Shown one piece after another: positions 34,505-40,980 of a stretch of DNA of 64,000 nucleotides (the first letter of the stretch is position 1; each line of letters begins with the position of its first letter). Both the position numbers and the translations under genes were made by a program. The notes beneath the pieces were generated by a model. That model did not search any database, was not told the DNA's origin, and saw only the letters and a list, made by a program, of their open reading frames with translations. The stretch comes from Neobacillus mesonae (GTDB taxonomy: Bacteria > Bacillota > Bacilli > Bacillales > Cytobacillaceae), in contig NZ_JAMBNQ010000005.1 of assembly GCF_023715155.1 (NCBI RefSeq), forward strand, positions 1-64,000. The letters are read 5' to 3'.

Positions 34505-35398
34505 ATGGATACATTTTTATTTCTTGTTGGTTTTTTGGGGTTTATTGTTTTTATCATATTAGCCCTTATAAGTGTGTTTAGGAAAACAAAAAAAGGTAAA
34601 AAAATGATGATATATGCACTTATTTGTTTTGTTTTATTTATTATTGGTATTGTTATTACTCCAACATCAGACACAGTAGATGACAATGTTAAGGCGAACC
34701 AACCTAAACAAGAAAAGAAGAACGAAAAAAAGATTGAAGATGAGCAAAAAGCCAAAGCAGAGGCTAAGAAAGCTGATGTTGATAAAAAGGCTCAAGCAGA
34801 GGCTGCAAAGAAAAGAGCTGCAGCAGAAAAAGCCAAAAAGGTAGAGGAAAAGAAAAAAGAGGAAGAATTAGCAAAGAAGAAAGCTGCAGAGGAAAAAGCT
34901 AAAAAGGAAGAAGAAAAGAAAAAAGAGGAACTTAAGAAGGTAGAACAAAAGAAGGAATTAACACTTGATGAAAAAATTACCCAAGGTATTAATAAGAAAT
35001 TAGGCAAAAACAACAATATGGACAAGAAAAGAATTGTGAAATTACAAGTAAATGATAACGCCGGATCGGATGTTGAAGGAGATAAAATTGTTTTATTAAC
35101 TTTATCTGGCGATGAAAGTTTTACAAACAAGATGACGATTAAAGAAATGTTGATGAAAAGTAAAAATGCGTTTCAGGAGACTTTTAAAAATAAAGAAGTA
35201 TCTGAGGTAACATTATTCTGGCAATTTCCAATGGTCGATGCTTATGGAAAATCAAAAGACGAAAATGTTATTAAAATTGGGTTATCACGAGAAACTTTTG
35301 AGAAGATCGAATGGAAAACATTTGATTATAATAACTATGAAGTGATTGCTGATCAATACTGGATGCACCCAGCGCTTCAAAGTGAAATGACGAAGTGA
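34505..35398 (+). CDS. Membrane-anchored Lys/Glu coiled-coil protein
   Basis: A 297-residue protein with two N-terminal transmembrane segments (about 3-23 and 35-53). These are followed by an extreme Lys/Glu/Ala charged helix (about 65-165, built from repeats such as AAAEKAKKVEEKKKEEE) and a C-terminal globular domain (about 170-297) starting LTLDEKITQGINKKLG. The charged segment resembles the TolA-like linkers that hold a domain away from the membrane. I do not recognise the C-terminal domain. Start ATG behind GGAGGGG. It is followed by a small gene four bases later. Confidence 0.7.
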   Translation: MDTFLFLVGFLGFIVFIILALISVFRKTKKGKKMMIYALICFVLFIIGIVITPTSDTVDDNVKANQPKQEKKNEKKIEDEQKAKAEAKKADVDKKAQAEAAKKRAAAEKAKKVEEKKKEEELAKKKAAEEKAKKEEEKKKEELKKVEQKKELTLDEKITQGINKKLGKNNNMDKKRIVKLQVNDNAGSDVEGDKIVLLTLSGDESFTNKMTIKEMLMKSKNAFQETFKNKEVSEVTLFWQFPMVDAYGKSKDENVIKIGLSRETFEKIEWKTFDYNNYEVIADQYWMHPALQSEMTK

Positions 35399-35402
35399 TT
35401 AT

Positions 35403-35621
35403 ATGACTATAACTATCCAAATCAACTACATCACAAATGGCAATAAAGTCATGCAACAGGGTGATTTTAAACTAAGAGGTAAAAAGCCTGAACAAATCGC
35501 ATTAGAGTTTTGGCGACAAATACAAAGAGAAATGCCTTACAAATGCGAATTAGAAAAGATTATTGCTACTGGAGAAGAAATAACAGTTTTGGTTAAAGGA
35601 TTAGAGGCCCCTCGTAATTGA
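35403..35621 (+). CDS. Small hypothetical phage protein
   Basis: A 72-residue protein, MTITIQINYITNGNKVM at the start, with an EFWRQIQREMPYKCELEK helix. It begins 4 bases after the preceding gene, without a strong ribosome site of its own, which suggests translational coupling. A terminator hairpin overlaps its last codons. The family is not recognised. Confidence 0.6.
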   Translation: MTITIQINYITNGNKVMQQGDFKLRGKKPEQIALEFWRQIQREMPYKCELEKIIATGEEITVLVKGLEAPRN

Positions 35622-35631
35622 GGGGTTTTTT
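35608..35631 (+). terminator. Terminator overlapping stop codon
   Basis: CCCCTC/GAGGGG stem, 6-base loop, then TTTTTT. The stop codon of the preceding gene lies within it. Confidence 0.85.
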
Positions 35632-35727
35632 ATTTTGCCACAAAACAGTCAAAAATCCATGTAGGAAGTTAAGGATTAACCGAGAATTATTAAAAATGAA
35701 TAACACTTTGAAATGGAGAAAGTCTTA

Positions 35728-36078
35728 ATGGATAAAAATAACGCAGACATAGAAGATGCAATGTTTTATTTAAAAATGATTGGACATGGGAGTGATATAG
35801 GTACCATAAAACCCTACTATAAGATACTGAACGATAGAAACTCCGATGATTTTAAACGTTTTATCAGCGTGTACACAAAATTCAAAGATTCATTATCCGA
35901 AAAAGAACAATTTGTTTTAGATGAAATTTATGGTGTTAACAAAAAACATGTAACTTTAAAAACTGCTGGAGAAATGTTAGGTGTTGGTCCAGAACGTGCT
36001 AGACAGATAACGAAAAAAGCTGAGTTTAGAATGGTCAGTCTTATAAATAAAAGATTAAAGGAAAATACAGAAGAATAA
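35728..36078 (+). CDS. Sigma-region-4-like HTH protein
   Basis: A 116-residue protein. Its second half reads LSEKEQFVLDEIYGV, then LKTAGEMLGVGPERARQITKKAE. That is the arrangement of sigma-70 region 4, with the recognition helix ERARQI as in housekeeping sigma factors (VTRERIRQIEAKA). The N-terminal half is helical and unlike region 2, so it is not a full sigma factor. It could be an ArpU-like late regulator. Start at 35,728 behind GGAGAAAG; the ATG at 35,713 overlaps that site. The following gene starts 2 bases on. Confidence 0.7.
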   Translation: MDKNNADIEDAMFYLKMIGHGSDIGTIKPYYKILNDRNSDDFKRFISVYTKFKDSLSEKEQFVLDEIYGVNKKHVTLKTAGEMLGVGPERARQITKKAEFRMVSLINKRLKENTEE

Positions 36079-36079
36079 T

Positions 36080-36355
36080 ATGTACCGGATAAAACATTTC
36101 TGGAATTGGCTTATATATTACCGTCGAGGGAAAATTAAGTATTACGTATACGATTACGTTGATACGTTTAAATGCATGGCTACAAACGGAAAAGTTGCAG
36201 TATGTAATTGTTACGGCAGCACACCGGAGAAAGCTAAAGAAATGGCTTTGTACAGACTAAATAAGGCTTTAAATGAAGAACCGGTTGATTTGGAATTGGT
36301 TTTAGAAGGAAATGGATATCAGTTGTATCGTAAGGAACAAGCCCCTCTTGATTAA
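36080..36355 (+). CDS. Small hypothetical phage protein, partly duplicated nearby
   Basis: A 91-residue basic protein, MYRIKHFWNWLIYYRRGK at the start, with a C-terminal helix around MALYRLNKALNEEPVDLEL. A degenerate copy of its last third lies at 37,132-37,290, on the other side of the riboswitch-controlled gene. The gene follows the sigma-like gene by 2 bases and ends in a terminator overlapping its last codons. The family is not recognised. Confidence 0.6.
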   Translation: MYRIKHFWNWLIYYRRGKIKYYVYDYVDTFKCMATNGKVAVCNCYGSTPEKAKEMALYRLNKALNEEPVDLELVLEGNGYQLYRKEQAPLD

Positions 36356-36370
36356 GAAGGGCTTGTTTAT
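36337..36370. terminator. Terminator after 36,080 gene (possibly bidirectional)
   Basis: AACAAGCCC and GGGCTTGTT arms with inner TCTT/AAGA pairing form a long stem flanked by A and T runs. It lies between convergent genes. Confidence 0.75.
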
Positions 36371-36402
36371 AAAAATCAATATTATTGCTTCTTCAATATT
36401 TA

Positions 36403-36906
36403 TTATTGACCTGTTGATGCGGGGAACAACTCATTGAATTTTGTATCTAATGCAGCTTTACCATCTGAAATTTCTTGATTAGCTGTTTGTGTTAAGGCAT
36501 CTTTTTTATTAGCAATGTCAGAAGTTGCCTGTGTATCTGCTTGTTGTTGTAACTCATCGTTATGTGATTTGATTTCAGAGCTTACACGCGATTTTTCTTG
36601 ATCTCCCCATCCGCTAACTTCAGTCTGTATTTTATTTTTAAGACTGCTTAAAAATGTACCTAAGGAGTCTACACCACTTGATTTTTCTGAATCACCCTTG
36701 CTAGTAATCTCTGTGTTTTTGGTTCCAAAAATACTGTTAGCAAAATCAGTAATTTGTGATAAAAACGCAGGATTCATTGCAGCAAAAGCTCCTGTTCCTC
36801 CAAGTAATAGTCCAGCAGCAATAGTTGCACCGGCTATCTTCTTTTTAATTGAGGATTTTGAGTTATTAGCAGCTTGAGCTATTCTCTCTTTTCTTGTTCT
36901 CTCCAT
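36403..36906 (-). CDS. Membrane-anchored helical protein under c-di-GMP riboswitch
   Basis: A 167-residue protein. A basic cytosolic start (MERTRKERIAQAANNSKSS) leads into a single hydrophobic segment (about 24-45, GATIAAGLLLGGTGAFAAM). The AFAAM end could be a signal-peptidase site or just an anchor. The remainder is extracellular and helical, Gln/Asp/Lys-rich, with heptads such as DELQQQADTQATSDI and no cysteines. The function is unknown. AAAGGGGAAG lies before the ATG, and a cyclic-di-GMP-I aptamer occupies its leader, so expression should follow the cell's motile-sessile state. Confidence 0.7.
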   Translation of the reverse strand: MERTRKERIAQAANNSKSSIKKKIAGATIAAGLLLGGTGAFAAMNPAFLSQITDFANSIFGTKNTEITSKGDSEKSSGVDSLGTFLSSLKNKIQTEVSGWGDQEKSRVSSEIKSHNDELQQQADTQATSDIANKKDALTQTANQEISDGKAALDTKFNELFPASTGQ

Positions 36907-36921
36907 TTTTCTTCCCCTTTT

Positions 36922-36960
36922 GAGATTTTTTTAAATCTCCACTTTATCTAAATAAAGTGG
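36922..36960 (-). promoter_or_regulatory. Expression platform hairpins of the riboswitch
   Basis: CCACTTTAT-TTAG-ATAAAGTGG (9 bp) is followed at once by GAGATTT-AAAA-AAATCTC (7 bp), then the AAAGGGG ribosome site. The first stem competes with aptamer P1 for its CC. No U run follows it, so control may act on translation or processing rather than termination. Confidence 0.55.
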
Positions 36961-37036
36961 CAACTGGCTGACATAATGCAATTGCACCTTAGTCCCTGTA
37001 GCTTTGCGCCTACGTTTTTCAACGTATTTGCATTTT
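36957..37036 (-). ncRNA. Cyclic di-GMP-I (GEMM-I) riboswitch
   Basis: Read on the minus strand, the leader contains the conserved blocks of the class I aptamer in order: TGCAAAT; the hairpin TACGTT-GAAA-AACGTA with a GNRA tetraloop; GGCGCAAAGCTAC; GGGACTAAGG; and GTCAGCCAGTTGCC closing P1. Compare GCAAACC, GAAA loop, GACGCAAAGCC, GGCCUAA and GGUAGCGGGGUUACC of the Vibrio Vc2 aptamer. The 3' strand of P1 shares bases with a 9-bp hairpin (36,939-36,960). A second hairpin (36,922-36,939) sits just before the ribosome site, forming the presumed expression platform. Confidence 0.85.
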
Positions 37037-37131
37037 ATATTTAACAGTAAAATGGAAAATTTGTATATATGTAATATATGGGAGTAGTTTACCTAACTAA
37101 ACTTAATTTTAGAAACCTGGAGCTTAGTTTT

Positions 37132-37290
37132 GAATTGTTATGATGGAACATCGGAAGTAGCAAAGGGGGAAAATGGCTTTGTTTAAGTTGAATAAAGCCT
37201 TAAATGAAGAACCAGTTGAGATGGAATTAGTTTTGAGGGAAATGGGTATCAGTTGTATCGTAAGAAACAAGCTCGCTTGTTTCCTTATTA
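37132..37290 (+). pseudogene. Degenerate duplicate of the 36,080 gene
   Basis: The DNA closely matches the 3' part of the 36,080-36,355 gene. Conserved residues are MALFKLNKALNEEPVEMEL, then a frameshift, then bases matching GYQLYRK and the hairpin-forming AACAAGC. The 5' two-thirds are missing. It is a decayed tandem copy separated from the parent by the riboswitch gene. Confidence 0.7.
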
Positions 37291-37386
37291 CAATTATTAT
37301 TGATTTGAATACAATAATCAGAACGTGTCGAAAAATGACTAAAAGTATTAATGTCAGGTAAACAAATAATACTTGACACTGTTTCA

Positions 37387-37414
37387 TTGAAAAAATCACA
37401 TTTTATGTTATAAT
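37387..37414 (+). promoter_or_regulatory. Sigma-A promoter of the XRE/ImmA-Fic operon
   Basis: TTGAAA (37,387-37,392), a 16-base spacer and a perfect TATAAT (37,409-37,414), about 80 bp before the XRE gene. Confidence 0.65.
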
Positions 37415-37493
37415 ATCAAGGTTTTTTGGGAAAAATAATATAATTCTCTATTTGTTATAATTAATTTGAGTTATTTGAGGAGGTGTTTTATAA

Positions 37494-37826
37494 ATGATTA
37501 GAATAAATAATGCACGCTTAAAAAGATTAAGGGAAAAAATGTACCTTACAGAAAGTTATGTTGCAGGACTATTAAATTGCCCAATAGAAAGATATCAGTT
37601 GATTGAAGGTGGCCGATTAACTGTTACCGACGAGGAACTACAAACCCTTTCCTTGCTATTTGGTATTAATGAACAGCACCTAATAACAGAAGAAATAAAA
37701 AGTACAGAAATTCTAGCTAGAACTCATAAGGAACTAACTGAAAATGACGAAAGGCAAATCGCAGAATTTTTAAACTTTCAAAAAATGCTTAAAAAAAACA
37801 TTAAAAAGGAGCTTTCTGTTAGGTGA
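37494..37826 (+). CDS. XRE-family HTH regulator paired with ImmA-Fic
   Basis: A 110-residue protein with an N-terminal XRE/Cro helix-turn-helix: ARLKRLREKMYLTESYVAGLL, then CPIERYQLIEGG, then LQTLSLLFGI. The C-terminal tail is charged and helical (ELTENDERQIAEFLNFQKM), as in short phage and ICE repressors such as ImmR. A GAGGAGG ribosome site precedes the ATG. Its stop overlaps the GTG start of the ImmA-Fic gene (GTGA), so the two are made together. By analogy with ImmR/ImmA it is probably the repressor of its own operon and the target of the partner's protease domain; that is inference. Confidence 0.85.
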   Translation: MIRINNARLKRLREKMYLTESYVAGLLNCPIERYQLIEGGRLTVTDEELQTLSLLFGINEQHLITEEIKSTEILARTHKELTENDERQIAEFLNFQKMLKKNIKKELSVR

Positions 37827-39202
37827 GTTGTAATATTTCAATCTTAAGATCTTTTTATGAAGAAAATTTTTGTTCTGCTGAAAAACTTGCTGAAAAAGTA
37901 ATTGAATATTACTACGGAAAAGAACCCCCAAACTTCCCTATCGATATTTTTAAAATCTTAGGCGAATTTGGGGTTTTTTATGAGTACAGAGAATTGGACA
38001 GGCTGGAAGGCGCATACTCTCCGGAAACAGACGAATATGAAGCTGCAATTCTAATAAACATTAAACGTCCTTTTACAAGACAAAGGTTTACAAGTGCTCA
38101 TGAACTTTGCCATCATATAAAAGATTATAAACAAGGAGTATTGTGTCCTTTTAACAGTAAAGATCCCATTGAAAAATTTGCAGATAGATTTGCCGGCGAA
38201 TTGTTGATGCCTAAAAAGTATTTTCGTGAGGAAGCTAAAAAGTTAGTTAGGGAAGATGGTTATGTCCATCCTGATGATGCGTATTCCCTCTGTTTATTAT
38301 TTGGGACAAGCTACGAAGCTGTTATTTGGAAACTTTTTTATAATAGATTTCTATCTTTTGTTCCAGATAAGAAGTTTTTTAGAAAGGCTAAACCTCAAAA
38401 AACACTTGGTAAGTTTAGTCAAAAACATTTATTAGAGCAAATAATTAATAGCTATACTTATTTCCCCCAAGGCCAAACAAGTCCACTATGGCATCAATTT
38501 AAAAATAAGCTGGTGTTTAATGATAGTAGGATGGAAGGTATTAATGTTATTCAAGAAGATGCAGCTAAGATAATAACAGACCTTAGATTATTCGGTAAGG
38601 AAAGTAAATATTACAAAGATATAGAAAATCAAGAGGTCGTGGAAGTTATAGGTCATAGCAATGTTTATGATTTTATACTTAACCAATCTGATATTCCTGA
38701 TCGTTACCTTCTGTGTGAATTAAATGCTATATTATTCAAATTAGCTCCTCATGGTGAGCAAATGGGGAAGTTTAGAAAATCAGATAATGCAATTACAGGA
38801 GCAAGTATCCAAACAGTTCATTATCGAGATATTGAAGCAGAGCTTTTCCTTACAGATAAGGATATTGTGGATTTAATAAGTAACCTGGAGCAGTTTACAA
38901 TTTCCGAATATTTATATCAGGCTGCAAAAATACATCATCGACTCACTCAGATTCATCCTTTTGAAAACGGGAACGGGCGAGTATCTAGGGCAATATTAAA
39001 CTGGATATTATATTTGAAGGGATTACCTCCAATTTTTATTCCTTATGAAGAAAAAACTATTTACGTAAATGCGTTGAATAGTGCAGATAATTGGGACTTA
39101 GAACCTCTTCATGAATATTGTTTAAAACGACTATTGTATTCTTTTGTTAGTTTGAACGACGAACTTTCTCTCATTTTCGAGTATGATTATATTTCTGATT
39201 AA
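37823..39202 (+). CDS. ImmA/IrrE metallopeptidase fused to Fic domain
   Basis: A 459-residue two-domain protein. The N-terminal half is an ImmA/IrrE (COG2856) zinc peptidase: HELCHH at 93-98 gives HExxH, and the third ligand is probably E126 in FADRFAGELLMP. The C-terminal half is a Fic AMP-transferase-type domain. Its active-site loop HPFENGNGRVSR at 378-389 is complete (catalytic H378, G383, N384, G385, R386, R389), with a flap-like GKFRKSDNAITGA at 315-327. An inhibitory-helix-like DSRMEGIN at 234-241 keeps the key Glu (E238) but has Asp where Ser/Thr is usual. So the Fic part looks catalytically competent and self-inhibited. GTG start, coupled to the XRE gene. A toxin, defence or lysogeny-control role is inferred. 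Confidence 0.9.
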   Translation: MSCNISILRSFYEENFCSAEKLAEKVIEYYYGKEPPNFPIDIFKILGEFGVFYEYRELDRLEGAYSPETDEYEAAILINIKRPFTRQRFTSAHELCHHIKDYKQGVLCPFNSKDPIEKFADRFAGELLMPKKYFREEAKKLVREDGYVHPDDAYSLCLLFGTSYEAVIWKLFYNRFLSFVPDKKFFRKAKPQKTLGKFSQKHLLEQIINSYTYFPQGQTSPLWHQFKNKLVFNDSRMEGINVIQEDAAKIITDLRLFGKESKYYKDIENQEVVEVIGHSNVYDFILNQSDIPDRYLLCELNAILFKLAPHGEQMGKFRKSDNAITGASIQTVHYRDIEAELFLTDKDIVDLISNLEQFTISEYLYQAAKIHHRLTQIHPFENGNGRVSRAILNWILYLKGLPPIFIPYEEKTIYVNALNSADNWDLEPLHEYCLKRLLYSFVSLNDELSLIFEYDYISD

Positions 39203-39203
39203 A

Positions 39204-39227
39204 CCCCCTACTCAACCGAGTAAGGGG
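39204..39227. terminator. Bidirectional terminator between ImmA-Fic and amidase genes
   Basis: CCCCTACTC-type arms pair with GAGTAAGGGG around AACC; short T and A tracts lie on both sides. It lies between convergent genes. Confidence 0.7.
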
Positions 39228-39260
39228 CTCATTTATGTGATTTTCAAGAGGGTATTGTTA

Positions 39261-39965
39261 TTATTCCTTCACAATGTACGTGTTATACCCTTTTTTCTTT
39301 AGTTCCTCTGCTAATTTCTCCGCGTTTTTAGGGTCTGAAAATGCACCTACTTGGACCTTGTGGAGCTTACCATCTGATTTTTGTTTAGCTGCAGTTTTGG
39401 TTTCCATTTGTTTAACTGTAGCCTTTTTCTTTAATCCTAACATTTTAACAAATCCATTAACATGCCCTTGTGCTACCTTGTCTAAAAATGAATCCTGTTT
39501 TAATAATTTATTATCACCAGGATTATCAATAAACAGATTCTCAGTTAAAATTGCTGGCATACATGTTTCACGTAATACTGCAAGATTACCGCGCTTTTTG
39601 CCACGATCTCTTACGTTACCCATTGCCTTTTTAATTTCGCCATGCATAACATTTTGATAAGCAACAGTTTTTGAACTAACGCTATTATAAGCGAATGTTT
39701 CAAAACCTGTGCCGCTTGGAGTTGCGTTAATATGCACAGAGACAAAATAATCTGCTTTTGCTTTATTCGCCATTGCAGCACGTTCTGACAATGTTGGATA
39801 GGTGTCACCAGTACGAGAGTATAAAACCTGTACATCGTCATAATCGCCAAGTAGTACACCAATTTTCTTCACAATTTTTAATGTTAAGTCCTTTTCTTTC
39901 AGTCCGAGACCTACTGCACCTGAGTCTTTTCCGCCATGACCTGCATCAAGAAAAAGTTTAACCAT
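39261..39965 (-). CDS. Phage endolysin: N-acetylmuramoyl-L-alanine amidase with SPOR domain
   Basis: Cuts the amide bond between muramic acid and the stem peptide to release phage. The 234-residue protein has an Amidase_3 domain with zinc ligands visible as H10 in LDAGHGGKDSG, E24 in GLKEKDLTLK and the His of DYFVSVHINA. The catalytic Glu is in PAILTENLFIDN. A Lys-rich linker leads to a C-terminal SPOR domain (about 198-234, KVQVGAFSDPKNAEKLAEEL), which binds denuded glycan. The same architecture is found in CwlC-type enzymes. It has no signal peptide; the holin upstream provides access. Confidence 0.94.
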   Translation of the reverse strand: MVKLFLDAGHGGKDSGAVGLGLKEKDLTLKIVKKIGVLLGDYDDVQVLYSRTGDTYPTLSERAAMANKAKADYFVSVHINATPSGTGFETFAYNSVSSKTVAYQNVMHGEIKKAMGNVRDRGKKRGNLAVLRETCMPAILTENLFIDNPGDNKLLKQDSFLDKVAQGHVNGFVKMLGLKKKATVKQMETKTAAKQKSDGKLHKVQVGAFSDPKNAEKLAEELKKKGYNTYIVKE

Positions 39966-39995
39966 TAATGATCCGCTCCTTTAAATTAAAATAAT

Positions 39996-40018
39996 AAGCC
40001 GCTCAATTTGAGCAGCTT
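39996..40018 (-). terminator. Hairpin between holin and amidase
   Basis: AAGCTGCTCAA with TTGAGCGGCTT on the minus strand. It may be a partial terminator or processing site within the lysis cassette. Confidence 0.5.
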
Positions 40019-40238
40019 AGTGTAAACCTTGTTTTTTTAACGCTTTTTTTTGAGCGCGTCCTTTTTTGGACAGATAATTGTTTTTCCAAGCCATAAAAAT
40101 AAAATAAACACCTGAAATAAAAGCGACTAAATGATTGGCTAAATCATCCGGAATAGTTTGATAACCTAATAGATTTAGCACCGCATTAACGACAGCAACA
40201 ACCAATAAAATAAACCTTGAAATACTTGCTTTATCCAT
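40017..40238 (-). CDS. Phage holin, SPP1-type
   Basis: A 73-residue protein with two transmembrane segments (about 8-25 and 36-52), separated by YQTIPDDLANH, and a basic C-terminal tail (KKGRAQKKALKKQG). This is the layout of the SPP1/phi-LC3 holin family, including the MDKASISRF-type start. It forms the membrane lesion that lets the amidase through. It lies directly upstream of the amidase. Confidence 0.9.
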   Translation of the reverse strand: MDKASISRFILLVVAVVNAVLNLLGYQTIPDDLANHLVAFISGVYFIFMAWKNNYLSKKGRAQKKALKKQGLH

Positions 40239-40254
40239 TTAAAATTCTCCTTTT

Positions 40255-40512
40255 CTACTTGGTAAATAATGTTTTAATTTGTTCATCATGCCTAGTGGTT
40301 TTTTCTTTTAAAACATCAAGTTCGTCTTCAATCAAACTAATTTTCCTGTCTGTACTTAATTTAAAATCTTTTAATGTATCGTTTAATGAATTGATAGATT
40401 TCTGTAATGGCTCAATGACAATCTTTTTAAATAAAAAAATAGCAATACTACCAACAAATGAAATAACAGCGATTAGCCATGTAATTTCTTGCAACGTCAA
40501 ATTAAACACCAA
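40255..40512 (-). CDS. XhlA-like lysis accessory membrane protein
   Basis: An 85-residue protein with one N-terminal transmembrane helix (about 9-27) followed by a coiled coil (about 35-80, KSINSLNDTLKDFKL and EDELDVLKEKTT). It resembles XhlA/BhlA-type proteins found before holins in Bacillus prophages, although XhlA itself usually has its helix at the other end. Position between tail genes and holin supports a lysis role. Confidence 0.65.
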   Translation of the reverse strand: MVFNLTLQEITWLIAVISFVGSIAIFLFKKIVIEPLQKSINSLNDTLKDFKLSTDRKISLIEDELDVLKEKTTRHDEQIKTLFTK

Positions 40513-40525
40513 CCTTTATTCAGAT

Positions 40526-40548
40526 AAAAGGGGCCTATAAAAGACCCC
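40526..40548 (-). terminator. Weak terminator upstream of lysis genes
   Basis: GGGG/CCCC arms with an 11-base AT-rich loop, then TTTTAT on the minus strand, between the XkdX-like gene and the lysis cassette. Confidence 0.5.
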
Positions 40549-40560
40549 ATAAAAATACAC

Positions 40561-40683
40561 CTACTCAATAGGTGCTTCGTCTGTTAATCCTAAATTTTCT
40601 TTTACTGATTCCTGGTATTGATTTGGTACCTGGTCGATTGTCATGTATCCGTATTTTACGGCGTTTGTGTACATGTTTAGCAT
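40561..40683 (-). CDS. XkdX/CD1375-like small tail protein
   Basis: A 40-codon gene starting MLNMYTNAVKYGYMTIDQVP and ending DEAPIE. The YTNAVKYGYMTIDQVPNQYQ pattern (short hydrophobic start, then a T-I-x-Q-V-P turn) is that of the very short proteins that follow tail-fibre genes in Bacillus and Clostridium phages. An AGGGGGTGCAGC ribosome site precedes it. Its ATG overlaps the stop of the 40,683-40,979 gene. The function is unknown. Confidence 0.7.
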   Translation of the reverse strand: MLNMYTNAVKYGYMTIDQVPNQYQESVKENLGLTDEAPIE

Positions 40684-40979
40684 TATGCTGCACCCCCTTC
40701 CAATGCCTCAATTCTAGACTTTAAGTCGGCATTTTCTTGAATTAAATCGGCAACCATTAACGCCGTAAAATCAGCGTTTTGCATCAACATAGCGATAAAG
40801 TTTGCCATCATTTCAGGGTTAGATTGTTGCCTTACTTCCTCTACTTCTGAATCAAATTCACCACGGCTTTTGCCTAATTGGAGCAATACGCGCTCTAACA
40901 TTTCTTCTATTGGTGTTTTTGGCTCGTTTGTGGCCGGCTGTTCAATAACTTCAACTTGTTCAATGGTTTCCTCTGCCAT
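40683..40979 (-). CDS. Acidic coiled-coil phage protein
   Basis: A 98-residue acidic protein, MAEETIEQVEVIEQPA at the start, with an ANFIAMLMQNADFTALMV helix and a C-terminal coiled coil (about 78-95). It lies one base downstream of the tail-fibre gene. Its position matches the small chaperone-like or XkdW-type genes that follow fibre genes. The family is not firmly recognised. Confidence 0.65.
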   Translation of the reverse strand: MAEETIEQVEVIEQPATNEPKTPIEEMLERVLLQLGKSRGEFDSEVEEVRQQSNPEMMANFIAMLMQNADFTALMVADLIQENADLKSRIEALEGGAA

Positions 40980-40980
40980 C

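Noticed and set aside
35728..36078. Full sigma factor
   Set aside because: Only region 4 is recognisable; there is no region 2, so it is a regulator-like HTH rather than a complete sigma factor.
37173..37361. 62-codon frame as a complete gene
   Set aside because: It is a frameshifted fragment of the 36,080 gene and is better described as a pseudogene.
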